From: Candidatus Hodarchaeota archaeon
GTDB lineage: Archaea; Asgardarchaeota; Heimdallarchaeia; Hodarchaeales; YT1-057
Assembly (NCBI GenBank): GCA_016839955.1
Contig: JAEOTI010000225.1
Location: 1 to 5,751 of the forward strand
Direction: 5' to 3'
DNA: 5,751 nt
The translations under genes and the position numbers were made by a program. Shown one piece after another: positions 1-5,751 of this stretch (position 1 is the stretch's first letter; each line of letters starts with the position of its first letter). The notes beneath the pieces are model-generated. The model was not told the origin of the DNA. It saw only the letters and a list, made by a program, of their open reading frames with translations, and searched no databases.

Positions 1-672
1 CTTATCCCAGCATATAATGAAGAAGAAAGCATTAAATCTGTACTATCTGAAGTTTACTCAATTGATTATGGCGTTCCTTTTGAAGTTATTCTAGTTGATG
101 ATGGTAGCACTGATAAAACGGTAGAAACAGTCAAAGAATTCATCCAATCAATGAAAACAAATAATTTTCAGCTTATTAAATTACCAAGAAACATGGGCAA
201 AACCATGGCGATTAAAATGGCTATAAACAATTCTAATTATGAAATAATCGTCATACAAGATGCAGATGGAGAGTATAACCCTAAAGAAATTCCTAAATTA
301 CTTCAACCAATATTGGAAAATAGAACTTTAGTCGTTTACGGAAGTCGATTTAAGGGTAATATTAGCTCAATGAGAATTACACATCGTTTTGGGAATAAAT
401 TTTTAAGTTTGATAACAAGAATCTTATATAATATTGATATATCAGATATGGAAACTGGATATAAAGTTTTTCGAAGAAAAGTTCTGGAAGCATTTGATAT
501 TACAACATCAGGTTTTTTAATGGAACCAGAAATAACAGCGAAGATCTCTAGGTTGGGCTATCGTATTATAGAGGTTCCTATTACATTCAGAGAAAGAAAG
601 AAAGGTGAAAAGAAAATTTCTTGGCGTGATGGGATTTGGGCTTTTTTAGCGTTAATCAAATTCCGATTTTAA
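1..672 (+). CDS. GT2 family glycosyltransferase, dolichyl/polyprenyl-phosphate sugar synthase-like (5' partial)
   Basis: The reading frame is open from base 1 and gives 223 residues ending at TAA 670-672. The first visible residues, LIPAYNEEE, are the classic GT2 opening strand, so only about 5-10 residues should be missing; the ATG at 151 is internal. Other GT2 landmarks follow in order: VDDGSTD (visible residues 32-38), PRNMGK (62-67), the metal/nucleotide-binding DAD in QDADGEY (86-92), YGSRF, and ETGYKVFRR near residue 150. There is no membrane segment after the catalytic domain, so this is a soluble or peripheral single-domain enzyme. The family transfers a hexose from a nucleotide sugar to dolichyl or polyprenyl phosphate at the inner membrane face for glycoprotein or glycolipid synthesis. 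The donor sugar cannot be read from sequence. The membrane protein 11 bases downstream is probably co-transcribed. The family call is secure; the exact acceptor and sugar are inference. Confidence 0.93.
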   Translation, partial: LIPAYNEEESIKSVLSEVYSIDYGVPFEVILVDDGSTDKTVETVKEFIQSMKTNNFQLIKLPRNMGKTMAIKMAINNSNYEIIVIQDADGEYNPKEIPKLLQPILENRTLVVYGSRFKGNISSMRITHRFGNKFLSLITRILYNIDISDMETGYKVFRRKVLEAFDITTSGFLMEPEITAKISRLGYRIIEVPITFRERKKGEKKISWRDGIWAFLALIKFRF

Positions 673-683
673 TCTAATTGGTG

Positions 684-1682
684 ATGCTTATTCATCCAAT
701 ACTAAGACGTTTTCTCATTTCTTGTATTTTTGGTTTCTTCTTCATATTCATTATCTTTATAGTGGTAGATCTTAAAACGATATTCGATAGCGTCCTCTCT
801 CTTTCTTTTAAAACAGTTCTCATTATATTTTTTATCTATATTTGCTCTCTTTTATTACGATCACTAAGATTTTGGTTACTTGTTAATGGAGTGAAAGGTA
901 ATTTCAAAATATCAACTTCAATTGGGGTCACTTTTTCTTCTTATTTTCTTTCAATATTTCTTCCAGCACGAATTGGTGATGGAATCAAACTCTTCAGGGC
1001 AAAAAAGAAATATGATGTCCCTTATACTTCTACAGGGTTGGCAGTTATTATCGAAAAAGTATTAGATATCTTGTGCATCTCTTCAATAGTAATTGTCTCA
1101 ATAATAGTCATAATTTTGACTCAAAACGTCATACTTTCAAATGAAGCATTATTTCTATTGCAAACAGTATTAATTATAGAGATTTTGGGTTTTTTTATCT
1201 TAATAATGATATCTATTTATGGAGAACATTTTATTCCTTTTTTCAATCGTATGGGAAATATTGGTGAATTTCTGATCTTGATTTATAAGAATTATAAAGA
1301 GGCATTAAACACATTCATCCAAAAATACACCCTACTCATCCTTACTCCTTTGATAACCATAATGATTTGGTTGATTGATGCAATTTGCTTATATCTCGTA
1401 ATATCTGATCTTGTTTATGTGTTTGATCAAAATTTAATCCTTATTACAATACTAAGCGCCTTATTTGGTTTCTTGACCTTTATTTTTCCCATTTCACCAG
1501 GGAATATAGGATCTTATGAGTTAGCTGTGTCTATAATGTTCATTGTGTTCTTTCCATCTTTTTTAGATATAATCATTAGTGCAGCTTTAATTGAACATGC
1601 GTTGAAAATGTTTATTCATCTTGTTTTTGGAGGTCCTCCCACCATTTATTACAGTGATTTCGTTTTAGATTCTTTGAAGTAA
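684..1682 (+). CDS. UPF0104 / lysylphosphatidylglycerol-synthase-TM-like flippase family membrane protein (AglD C-terminal type)
   Basis: This is an integral membrane protein of about 332 residues with roughly seven to eight hydrophobic segments (near residues 8-28, 43-59, 80-93, 126-146, 155-178, 216-241, 249-268 and 278-313). The family signature blocks are visible: LLRSLRFWLL (57-66), LPARIGD followed by a basic stretch (93-99), a VIIEKVLDIL block (121-130), and FPISPGNIGSYE (268-279). These match the UPF0104/flippase-like family, related to the membrane domain of MprF and to the C-terminal half of archaeal AglD. TTG 678, GTG 681 and ATG 684 are three consecutive in-frame start codons. I chose ATG; no clear Shine-Dalgarno site decides it. 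The gene starts 5-11 bases after the GT2 stop, so the two are probably one operon. A role in lipid-linked sugar handling or surface glycosylation is inferred from family and neighbour; the biochemical activity is not established by the sequence. Confidence 0.88.
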   Translation: MLIHPILRRFLISCIFGFFFIFIIFIVVDLKTIFDSVLSLSFKTVLIIFFIYICSLLLRSLRFWLLVNGVKGNFKISTSIGVTFSSYFLSIFLPARIGDGIKLFRAKKKYDVPYTSTGLAVIIEKVLDILCISSIVIVSIIVIILTQNVILSNEALFLLQTVLIIEILGFFILIMISIYGEHFIPFFNRMGNIGEFLILIYKNYKEALNTFIQKYTLLILTPLITIMIWLIDAICLYLVISDLVYVFDQNLILITILSALFGFLTFIFPISPGNIGSYELAVSIMFIVFFPSFLDIIISAALIEHALKMFIHLVFGGPPTIYYSDFVLDSLK

Positions 1683-1845
1683 TGCAAGATCGACTTTTCT
1701 TCTGTATTTTAAGGTGCTAGTGGTGATTTTCTCAGTTAACCATTAGCAGATCTCAACTGATAGTAATTTTATCTCCCCCAAGATTTTTAATTGAATAAGA
1801 TGGAACAAAAGTGCCTCTTTAATGAATTTATTTGCGTTTACTCTA

Positions 1846-3360
1846 CTATTTCCTTTCTTTTTTTCTTCTGATACTGAATAGTGCCAATGTAAGGAGTATC
1901 ATTATTGAAATAAGCGAACTGTTCACATTAGTACTAGTCATCAGTGAAATCTCTGTATTTGTACCAGTCATCTGTTTATTAGTCAGGAGTGAAGTGTTTT
2001 TTTCTGTACTAATCTGTGTGGTAGTAGTTTGCGTAATACCTACCTGTACAGTACTTGTTTCTGTATTAGTTTGTGTAACAGTCGTTTGGGTAGTACTCCT
2101 CTGTGTAGTAATCTCCTCAAAAATATAATCAGAAAATCTTCCCATGTGGATTCTTGTAATATTGTCTGCATTAGCAAAATAAACACGAAATCTATCATAA
2201 GGTAATGATTCCACGAAAAAAGACCCTAAGTTTGAAAGGGTTGAATTCATATAAGCAAGATTGTACCTAAAACCAAACCCATCTCCCCATTCAAGGGCGG
2301 CCTTGGAAGGAATATCTGTTTCCCAAGTTATATTAATACCTGCATCAGTCTTATAAACGATCAATGAGGTAATATTTGGAGCATATTCTACATTTAAATA
2401 ATAAGATGGCTTCCAATAGTCATAGTAATATTTTAAGATGGGATTATTAGTAGATCGAAATAGAAATTCCAATTGATATACGTGTTTTCTCATATAGTTT
2501 TTCTTACCTGGTATTCTTAAAGAGTATTTTGAACATCCAAAAGGTTCTTCATATGTATGAATGTTATTGATTAATGCATTTAATCCTTTATCGAAAAGAG
2601 TCGATGCTAGGGTTTTATTCGGAGTATCAGGGTGCTGGGAATACTCCCAGAGACCAAAAAGAGCAGCAATATGACCATTCAGTACAAATTCAAGTTCTTC
2701 TTCATTAATTGTTCCACATTCAAGATACCAAGCTGATTCCTCCCCGAAATTATACGCAAAACCTCCTTGTTCCCGAGAATAATTTTCCTTTGAAAAGACC
2801 AAACCCCCCACTTCCCAAGGATAGGTATATGAGTGTAAAATTTTCTGAGCAGCTTCTAAATAGGAAGAATTATCGGAAATTTCTTCTGCTCTTAATAAAC
2901 ATCGAATAGCATATGACTGAGACAAACCACTGACCCAGGGTACATTGATGTTAAAGTAACCAATAGGATAATTATATAGAAGAAAACCGTCTTCAGTCAT
3001 ATTTTTTATAATGAAATCAGCAACCGCAAGAGTTCTGGGATAATTGCCGTGATAGAATTGGTTAATACCGAAAGTGGAATGTGTATATGGATTAAAACGA
3101 TCATCTGAAATCAAGAGAAATTCACCATTCCACTTATATTGACCTGAGTCTATTTCATACTGCATATTAGACTCTCTGTCAATAATTTTCCATCCGTCAG
3201 GATAAAAATAGTAAAAAAATCCTTCCCTCTGAATCTGGGATCGTTCCTTATACAACATAAAATGAGCTTGAGTGGATATTGGACCTAAGCACAAGATTAC
3301 CAGAATCAGAAGAAAACCCAAAATTAAATGGTTCTTCTGTGTCACGATTTTTCTTGTCAA
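1846..3360 (-). CDS. Secreted, surface-anchored D-glucuronyl C5-epimerase-like protein
   Basis: The 504-residue product begins with a basic N terminus and a hydrophobic signal segment (about 11-32, ending near STQA). Residues about 95-322 resemble the C-terminal domain of D-glucuronyl C5-epimerase (GLCE): PWVSGLSQSYAIRCLLRA (141-158), WYLEC (211-215), FVLNG (225-229), YSLR (279-282), and NYMRKHVYQLEFL (288-300). Compared from memory with human GLCE, E214, Y279, R282 and Y289 fall on E499, Y560, R563 and Y578. Residues about 325-415 look like a fibronectin-III-type fold (INITWETDIPSKAALEWG). A Thr/Ser/Gln-rich stalk (417-480), one hydrophobic helix (482-497) and an RRKKERK tail form a C-terminal anchor. 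Ten N-X-S/T sequons are present. The likely role is C5 epimerisation of uronic acids in an extracellular polysaccharide; the substrate is unknown. The start is TTG 3360, which follows an in-frame stop at 3376-3378; GTG 3345 is the alternative and leaves the signal peptide intact. It is convergent with the glycosylation pair. Confidence 0.8.
   Translation of the reverse strand: MTRKIVTQKNHLILGFLLILVILCLGPISTQAHFMLYKERSQIQREGFFYYFYPDGWKIIDRESNMQYEIDSGQYKWNGEFLLISDDRFNPYTHSTFGINQFYHGNYPRTLAVADFIIKNMTEDGFLLYNYPIGYFNINVPWVSGLSQSYAIRCLLRAEEISDNSSYLEAAQKILHSYTYPWEVGGLVFSKENYSREQGGFAYNFGEESAWYLECGTINEEELEFVLNGHIAALFGLWEYSQHPDTPNKTLASTLFDKGLNALINNIHTYEEPFGCSKYSLRIPGKKNYMRKHVYQLEFLFRSTNNPILKYYYDYWKPSYYLNVEYAPNITSLIVYKTDAGINITWETDIPSKAALEWGDGFGFRYNLAYMNSTLSNLGSFFVESLPYDRFRVYFANADNITRIHMGRFSDYIFEEITTQRSTTQTTVTQTNTETSTVQVGITQTTTTQISTEKNTSLLTNKQMTGTNTEISLMTSTNVNSSLISIMILLTLALFSIRRKKERK
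2001..2114 (-). repeat. Degenerate 57-bp tandem repeat in the Thr-rich stalk of the epimerase-like gene
   Basis: Two adjacent 57-bp units, 2001-2057 and 2058-2114, both begin TTTCTGTA on the + strand and match at about 39 of 57 positions when counted by eye. The period is 19 codons. In protein it places TQTTVTQTNTE (residues 424-434) over TQTTTTQISTE (443-453). This is coding low-complexity sequence inside the stalk and probably arose by unequal duplication. The substitutions mostly keep Thr, Gln or Ser, which fits selection for an extended, possibly glycosylated spacer. Confidence 0.6.
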
Positions 3361-3377
3361 AAAAGTTCTTTTTCCCT

Positions 3378-3390
3378 AAATAAATTTATC
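3378..3390 (-). promoter_or_regulatory. Candidate archaeal TATA box for the epimerase-like gene
   Basis: On the minus strand this reads GATAAATTTATTT, an A/T-only core centred about 24 bases upstream of the TTG start at 3360. Archaeal TATA boxes usually lie about 25-27 bases before the transcription start, so transcription would begin at or next to the start codon, giving a leaderless or very short-leader mRNA. This agrees with the lack of a convincing Shine-Dalgarno site. The surroundings are AT-rich, so a chance match is quite possible. Confidence 0.3.
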
Positions 3391-3509
3391 TGAAACCTCA
3401 GCTATTGACCTTTACTGGATTATTTTCTGGGGTACATAAGCTTCTACTTGTTAAAATTCCTAAATATCAGTTTTCAAGGAGAATGCCCAGTCCAGATTTA
3501 AAAAATGAT

Positions 3510-4172
3510 TTAAAGAAGAAGTAGAAGAAGAGCACTAAATTCTCCTACAACTATTACCCAATCGTGAAATCGCATTTTTAAAGGATGCAAAACAGTTTTT
3601 GGTATTCGAGTGTTCCAATTTCGAGCATATAATGCCTCTGCAAAGAGTGCAGCCTTGTCTTGGGTCATTACTAACAATGGAATACTTAAGCTTGGTAAGT
3701 AACGCATTTTCTGGAAAATCCCGCCATCTAAGGGAATCCCGCGCGATATTTGGAGCTGATAAATTCTTTGAGTTTCTTCCTGAAACATGGGTAAGAAACG
3801 ATAGGAAAGACTCACTTGCCACGCGAGACTGTAAGGAACATGAAATGCCCATAATGCCCTGGCAAGATCATCAGGACTCACTTGCTTTAGAAACCAGTTA
3901 AAAAGCCATGTTAAGCCCCAAAATCGAAGTAACATCAACCAGAGATGGTGAAACTCTTGGGAAACAAACAACCAATTTAAAGCAAAGATAAGGACTGTGG
4001 GTACAATCAAAAAAATCCATATTCGTGCGCTTTGGCGCAATGATGTCAAACGAAAATAACTATACACAAAAAGCAAAATAAATCCGAGCTGAATCAATAA
4101 GTAAGGAGAAAGTAAGATCAGTAGGAAAAAAATAACCAATCCGACTAGAGAGACACGTGGGTCAAGTTTCAT
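3510..4172 (-). CDS. ecfT: ECF transporter transmembrane coupling protein EcfT (CbiQ family)
   Basis: This 220-residue membrane protein opens with LDPRVSL (residues 3-9), the conserved N-terminal motif of EcfT/CbiQ. Hydrophobic segments lie near 8-24, 26-40, 51-70, 78-94 and 205-220. The cytoplasmic coupling region follows: SPDDLARAL (99-107), VPYSLAWQVSLSYRFLPMF (112-130), then QISRGIP (141-147) as the first x-R-G coupling motif. The second motif is ALYARNW (180-186), with Asn where the family usually has Gly. EcfT joins the two ATPases to a substrate-binding S component and transmits ATP-driven movement. It starts at ATG 4172, four bases after the stop of the ATPase gene, as expected for an operon. 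The last residues are a run of six leucines. It is somewhat shorter than many EcfT proteins (about 260 residues). The substrate is unknown because no S component is visible. Confidence 0.9.
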   Translation of the reverse strand: MKLDPRVSLVGLVIFFLLILLSPYLLIQLGFILLFVYSYFRLTSLRQSARIWIFLIVPTVLIFALNWLFVSQEFHHLWLMLLRFWGLTWLFNWFLKQVSPDDLARALWAFHVPYSLAWQVSLSYRFLPMFQEETQRIYQLQISRGIPLDGGIFQKMRYLPSLSIPLLVMTQDKAALFAEALYARNWNTRIPKTVLHPLKMRFHDWVIVVGEFSALLLLLL

Positions 4173-4176
4173 TGCA

Positions 4177-5034
4177 TTATTTCCCCAAAATATCAGAAAT
4201 CATGGTTACTTTTGCTTTGAGGCTCTCTTGAGCCAAATACATTTTTAGAAGATCAGTATGAGAGCTCGCTCCCTCGAATCTCTGAATAAATTGATAAATC
4301 TCAGGAATTTTCAAAAAATCCCATTCTTTTGAATCGTGAAATTTAATAAAATCGAGAGGTGTCCCATTGAATTGGATTGAACCATTAACCAGCACAATCA
4401 ACCGATCACAAAGAGCCAACTGAAACTCAATATCATGAGAAACGATCAGAAACCCTTTCCCTTGGTTTCTCATCTCCTTTAAAATTTTCAACAAGAATAG
4501 GAGGGATTTTTGATCAGCATTGGCCGTAGGTTCATCAAGAAGAAAGAATTTTGCTGGAATAGCCAAGGCCACAGCCATGGCTAAACGTCGTTGTTCTCCG
4601 CCAGATAAAGTGTAAGGATGATTTCTACGAAGCTTTTCCAAATCAAATTGCTTGATTAAGCTCTCTAAACGAGACATCCGTTTAGATTTGTCTTCCTCAT
4701 GCAGGGCTAGGGTAACAAGTAATTCATTTTCAACCGAGGAAGTAAAAAACTGTTTTCGAGTAAACTGAAATGTAACAATTATCTGTTGTGCAAGTTGGCT
4801 TGTGATTTGTTTCGTTATTTGTTTGTTATCAAGAAAAACTTCTCCTGATTGTGGTCGAAGCAATCCATTGGCTATTTTCAATAATGTAGATTTTCCAGCA
4901 CCATTCGGGCCAAGAATTCCTACCACTTCATTTGTAGAGAGTTCGAGGTCAATTTGATTGAGGACGGGTTGTGTTTTAATGTAACCAAAGGTTACTTTCG
5001 AATATTTCAGACTAGACAACTTTTTACTTCCCAA
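4177..5034 (-). CDS. ecfA: ECF transporter ATP-binding protein (EcfA type)
   Basis: This is a complete 285-residue ABC ATPase. In order it has Walker A GPNGAGKST (42-50), a Q-loop at Q90 (VTFQFTRKQFF), signature LSGGEQRR (143-150), Walker B FFLLDEP with D167 and catalytic E168 (163-169), D-loop NAD (172-174) and the H-loop histidine H200 in VSHD. All catalytic elements are intact. The extension after about residue 225 fits the C-terminal region of ECF ATPases. It would hydrolyse ATP on the cytoplasmic face as one half of a heterodimer with the ATPase encoded just upstream, driving EcfT. The start is TTG 5034, directly after an in-frame TGA; the next candidate is TTG 5019 and there is no ATG near. 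The gene overlaps the preceding ATPase gene by 11 bases and precedes ecfT by four, suggesting translational coupling. The A1 versus A2 assignment cannot be made safely. Confidence 0.92.
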   Translation of the reverse strand: MGSKKLSSLKYSKVTFGYIKTQPVLNQIDLELSTNEVVGILGPNGAGKSTLLKIANGLLRPQSGEVFLDNKQITKQITSQLAQQIIVTFQFTRKQFFTSSVENELLVTLALHEEDKSKRMSRLESLIKQFDLEKLRRNHPYTLSGGEQRRLAMAVALAIPAKFFLLDEPTANADQKSLLFLLKILKEMRNQGKGFLIVSHDIEFQLALCDRLIVLVNGSIQFNGTPLDFIKFHDSKEWDFLKIPEIYQFIQRFEGASSHTDLLKMYLAQESLKAKVTMISDILGK

Positions 5035-5751
5035 TCAATTGAAAGAGTTCATCTCCATTCTCAAAGTCAGGTGTTTGTTCTCTTTCCCTGCATATATTCA
5101 CACCAATATGGAAAATTTCTGGTACTCGAAGTATTTCTTTAATGATAGGGAAATTAGAAGCTAAAAAACCTTGCTTTGGGGTCTGTAGTAAGACTTGCCC
5201 ATCATCTAACACAATAACTTCATCAACAATGGGTAAAACATTTTTTAATTGATGAGAGACAATTATTATAATTTTATCTCTCCCTTGGATTAGCTTAATG
5301 ATGTCAAATACCCTCTCACGAGAGTTATCATCAAGAAAAGCAGTAAACTCATCTAATAATAGGATATCTGGTTGTAATATTAAGATTGATGCTAACGCTA
5401 CAAGAGCTAATTCCCCCCCCAGACAAATCAGTAGTTGATTGGGAAATTAAATGAGATATGTTGAGCTTTTCAACGATATTTTCAATCTTTTGTTTAATTA
5501 CGGAAGGGGGAAGAGCTAAATTCTCTAAACCGAATGCTAGATCTTTTTCAACTGTAGCTCCGATTACTTGTAAGAGAGGATCTTGAAATAAGTAGCCTAA
5601 ATCTGTACGATATTTCCAAAATTCTTCTAAAGATATTGATTTGTCATTTACTCGGATCTCACCATATATAGTTGCAGGATAAAACAAGGGGATAATCCCT
5701 TTTAAAAAGCGTAGTAGAGTACTTTTTCCACTTGCAGTAGCACCAGTGAGA
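5024..5751 (-). pseudogene. ecfA: ECF transporter ATP-binding protein (EcfA type), N-terminal end cut by window, interrupted by a one-base frameshift
   Basis: From the window edge the frame runs 5750 to about 5420: Walker A GATASGKST (5718-5744), Q-loop in LGYLFQDP (about 5575-5600), then DLSGG. In the sequence as given the frame then shifts and stops at 5349-5351. Dropping one base from the C8 run at 5413-5420 restores signature LSGGELALVALA, Walker B ILLLDE (about 5346-5365), an AFLDD D-loop, H-loop VSHQ (His at 5252-5254), and an open frame ending in LIGK at TAA 5024-5026. Everything on both sides of the run is intact, so this is either a homopolymer sequence error, a very recent mutation, or a slippage site; I favour the first. 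TTG 5687 and the frame from 5212 are internal, not real starts. The product would pair with the downstream ATPase. The signature lacks the usual Q-Q/R-R after LSGGE. About 10% of the N terminus lies beyond the window. Confidence 0.85.
5413..5420 (-). other. Homopolymer C8 (G8 on coding strand) frameshift site in the first ECF ATPase gene
   Basis: Eight consecutive C on the + strand lie inside the codons for the Ser-Gly-Gly of the ABC signature. With seven bases the frame continues Gly-Gly-Glu-Leu-Ala into a fully conserved second half. With eight it reads Gly-Gly-Gly-Ile-Ser and stops about 20 codons later. The frame change is therefore located to this run. Confidence 0.85.

Noticed and set aside
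1732..1770. Inverted repeat TCAGTT...AACTGA (1732-1737, 1755-1760) followed by TTTT, a possible terminator in the convergent gap
   Set aside because: A 6-bp AT-rich stem with a 17-base loop is expected by chance in this composition; only short T runs (1695-1698, 1707-1710, 1727-1730) otherwise suggest archaeal-type termination, too weak to call.
1832..2128. Open + strand frame of 98 codons, hydrophobic and Val/Cys-rich
   Set aside because: It is the complement of the Thr/Gln-rich stalk and C-terminal helix of the epimerase-like gene; the Val-rich composition comes from reading Thr codons backwards.
2709..2909. Short + strand open frame inside the epimerase-like gene
   Set aside because: It lies wholly opposite conserved epimerase motifs and resembles no protein.
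3361..3509. Gap between ecfT and the epimerase-like gene searched for an RNA gene, riboswitch or S-component fragment
   Set aside because: Apart from the TATA-like element and a run of six A at 3500-3505 (a U6 tract after ecfT, possible weak terminator), no stem structure or coding signal was found.
3510..3560. Run of Leu codons at the ecfT C terminus, considered as a sign of a missing further C-terminal part
   Set aside because: The stop TAA at 3510-3512 is clear and a terminal hydrophobic helix is normal for EcfT; no homologous continuation was seen in other frames.
3535..3901. Overlapping open frames on both strands inside ecfT (3535-3852 minus, 3599-3901 plus)
   Set aside because: The third frame carries all EcfT motifs over this stretch; these are frame shadows.
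4954..5142. Plus-strand open frame of 62 codons across the junction of the two ATPase genes
   Set aside because: It is antisense to Walker A of one ATPase and the C terminus of the other, with no recognisable content.
5024..5212. Apparent separate small protein of 62 residues
   Set aside because: It is the C-terminal end of the frameshifted ATPase; the same frame stays open upstream to the C8 run with Walker B and the H-loop histidine.

Overview
The window is AT-rich, densely coding DNA that most resembles an archaeal genome. The signs are a GT2 glycosyltransferase paired with a separate UPF0104/AglD-type membrane protein, frequent TTG/GTG starts without clear Shine-Dalgarno sites, and a secreted protein ending in a Thr-rich stalk, one hydrophobic helix and a basic tail. 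I lean towards an Asgard-type (Heimdall/Loki-like) archaeon, but this is an impression from style and composition, not a phylogenetic result.

Layout: bases 1-672 (+) encode a GT2 polyprenyl-phosphate glycosyltransferase whose first few residues lie outside the window. Bases 684-1682 (+) encode a multi-pass flippase-like protein, probably in the same operon. A 163-bp convergent gap follows. Bases 1846-3360 (-) encode a 504-residue secreted, surface-anchored protein. Its main domain looks like the C-terminal catalytic domain of D-glucuronyl C5-epimerase, followed by a fibronectin-III-like domain, a Thr-rich stalk and a C-terminal anchor. After a 149-bp gap, 3510-5751 (-) holds an energy-coupling factor (ECF) transporter module transcribed towards lower coordinates: an ATPase cut by the window edge, a second ATPase, and the transmembrane coupling protein EcfT. 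The genes overlap or nearly touch. No substrate-binding S component is visible.

How they may work together: the GT2 and UPF0104 proteins probably charge and handle lipid-linked sugars for surface glycosylation. The convergent epimerase-like protein would act outside the cell on uronic-acid glycans and is itself rich in N-glycosylation sequons. The ECF module is a separate function, vitamin or metal uptake.

Two points stand out: the surface-anchored C5-epimerase-like protein, and a single-base frameshift in an 8-C homopolymer that splits the first ECF ATPase exactly at its ABC signature although both halves are otherwise intact. There are no rRNA, tRNA, CRISPR or insertion-sequence features that I can recognise, and no gap between genes reaches 300 bases.
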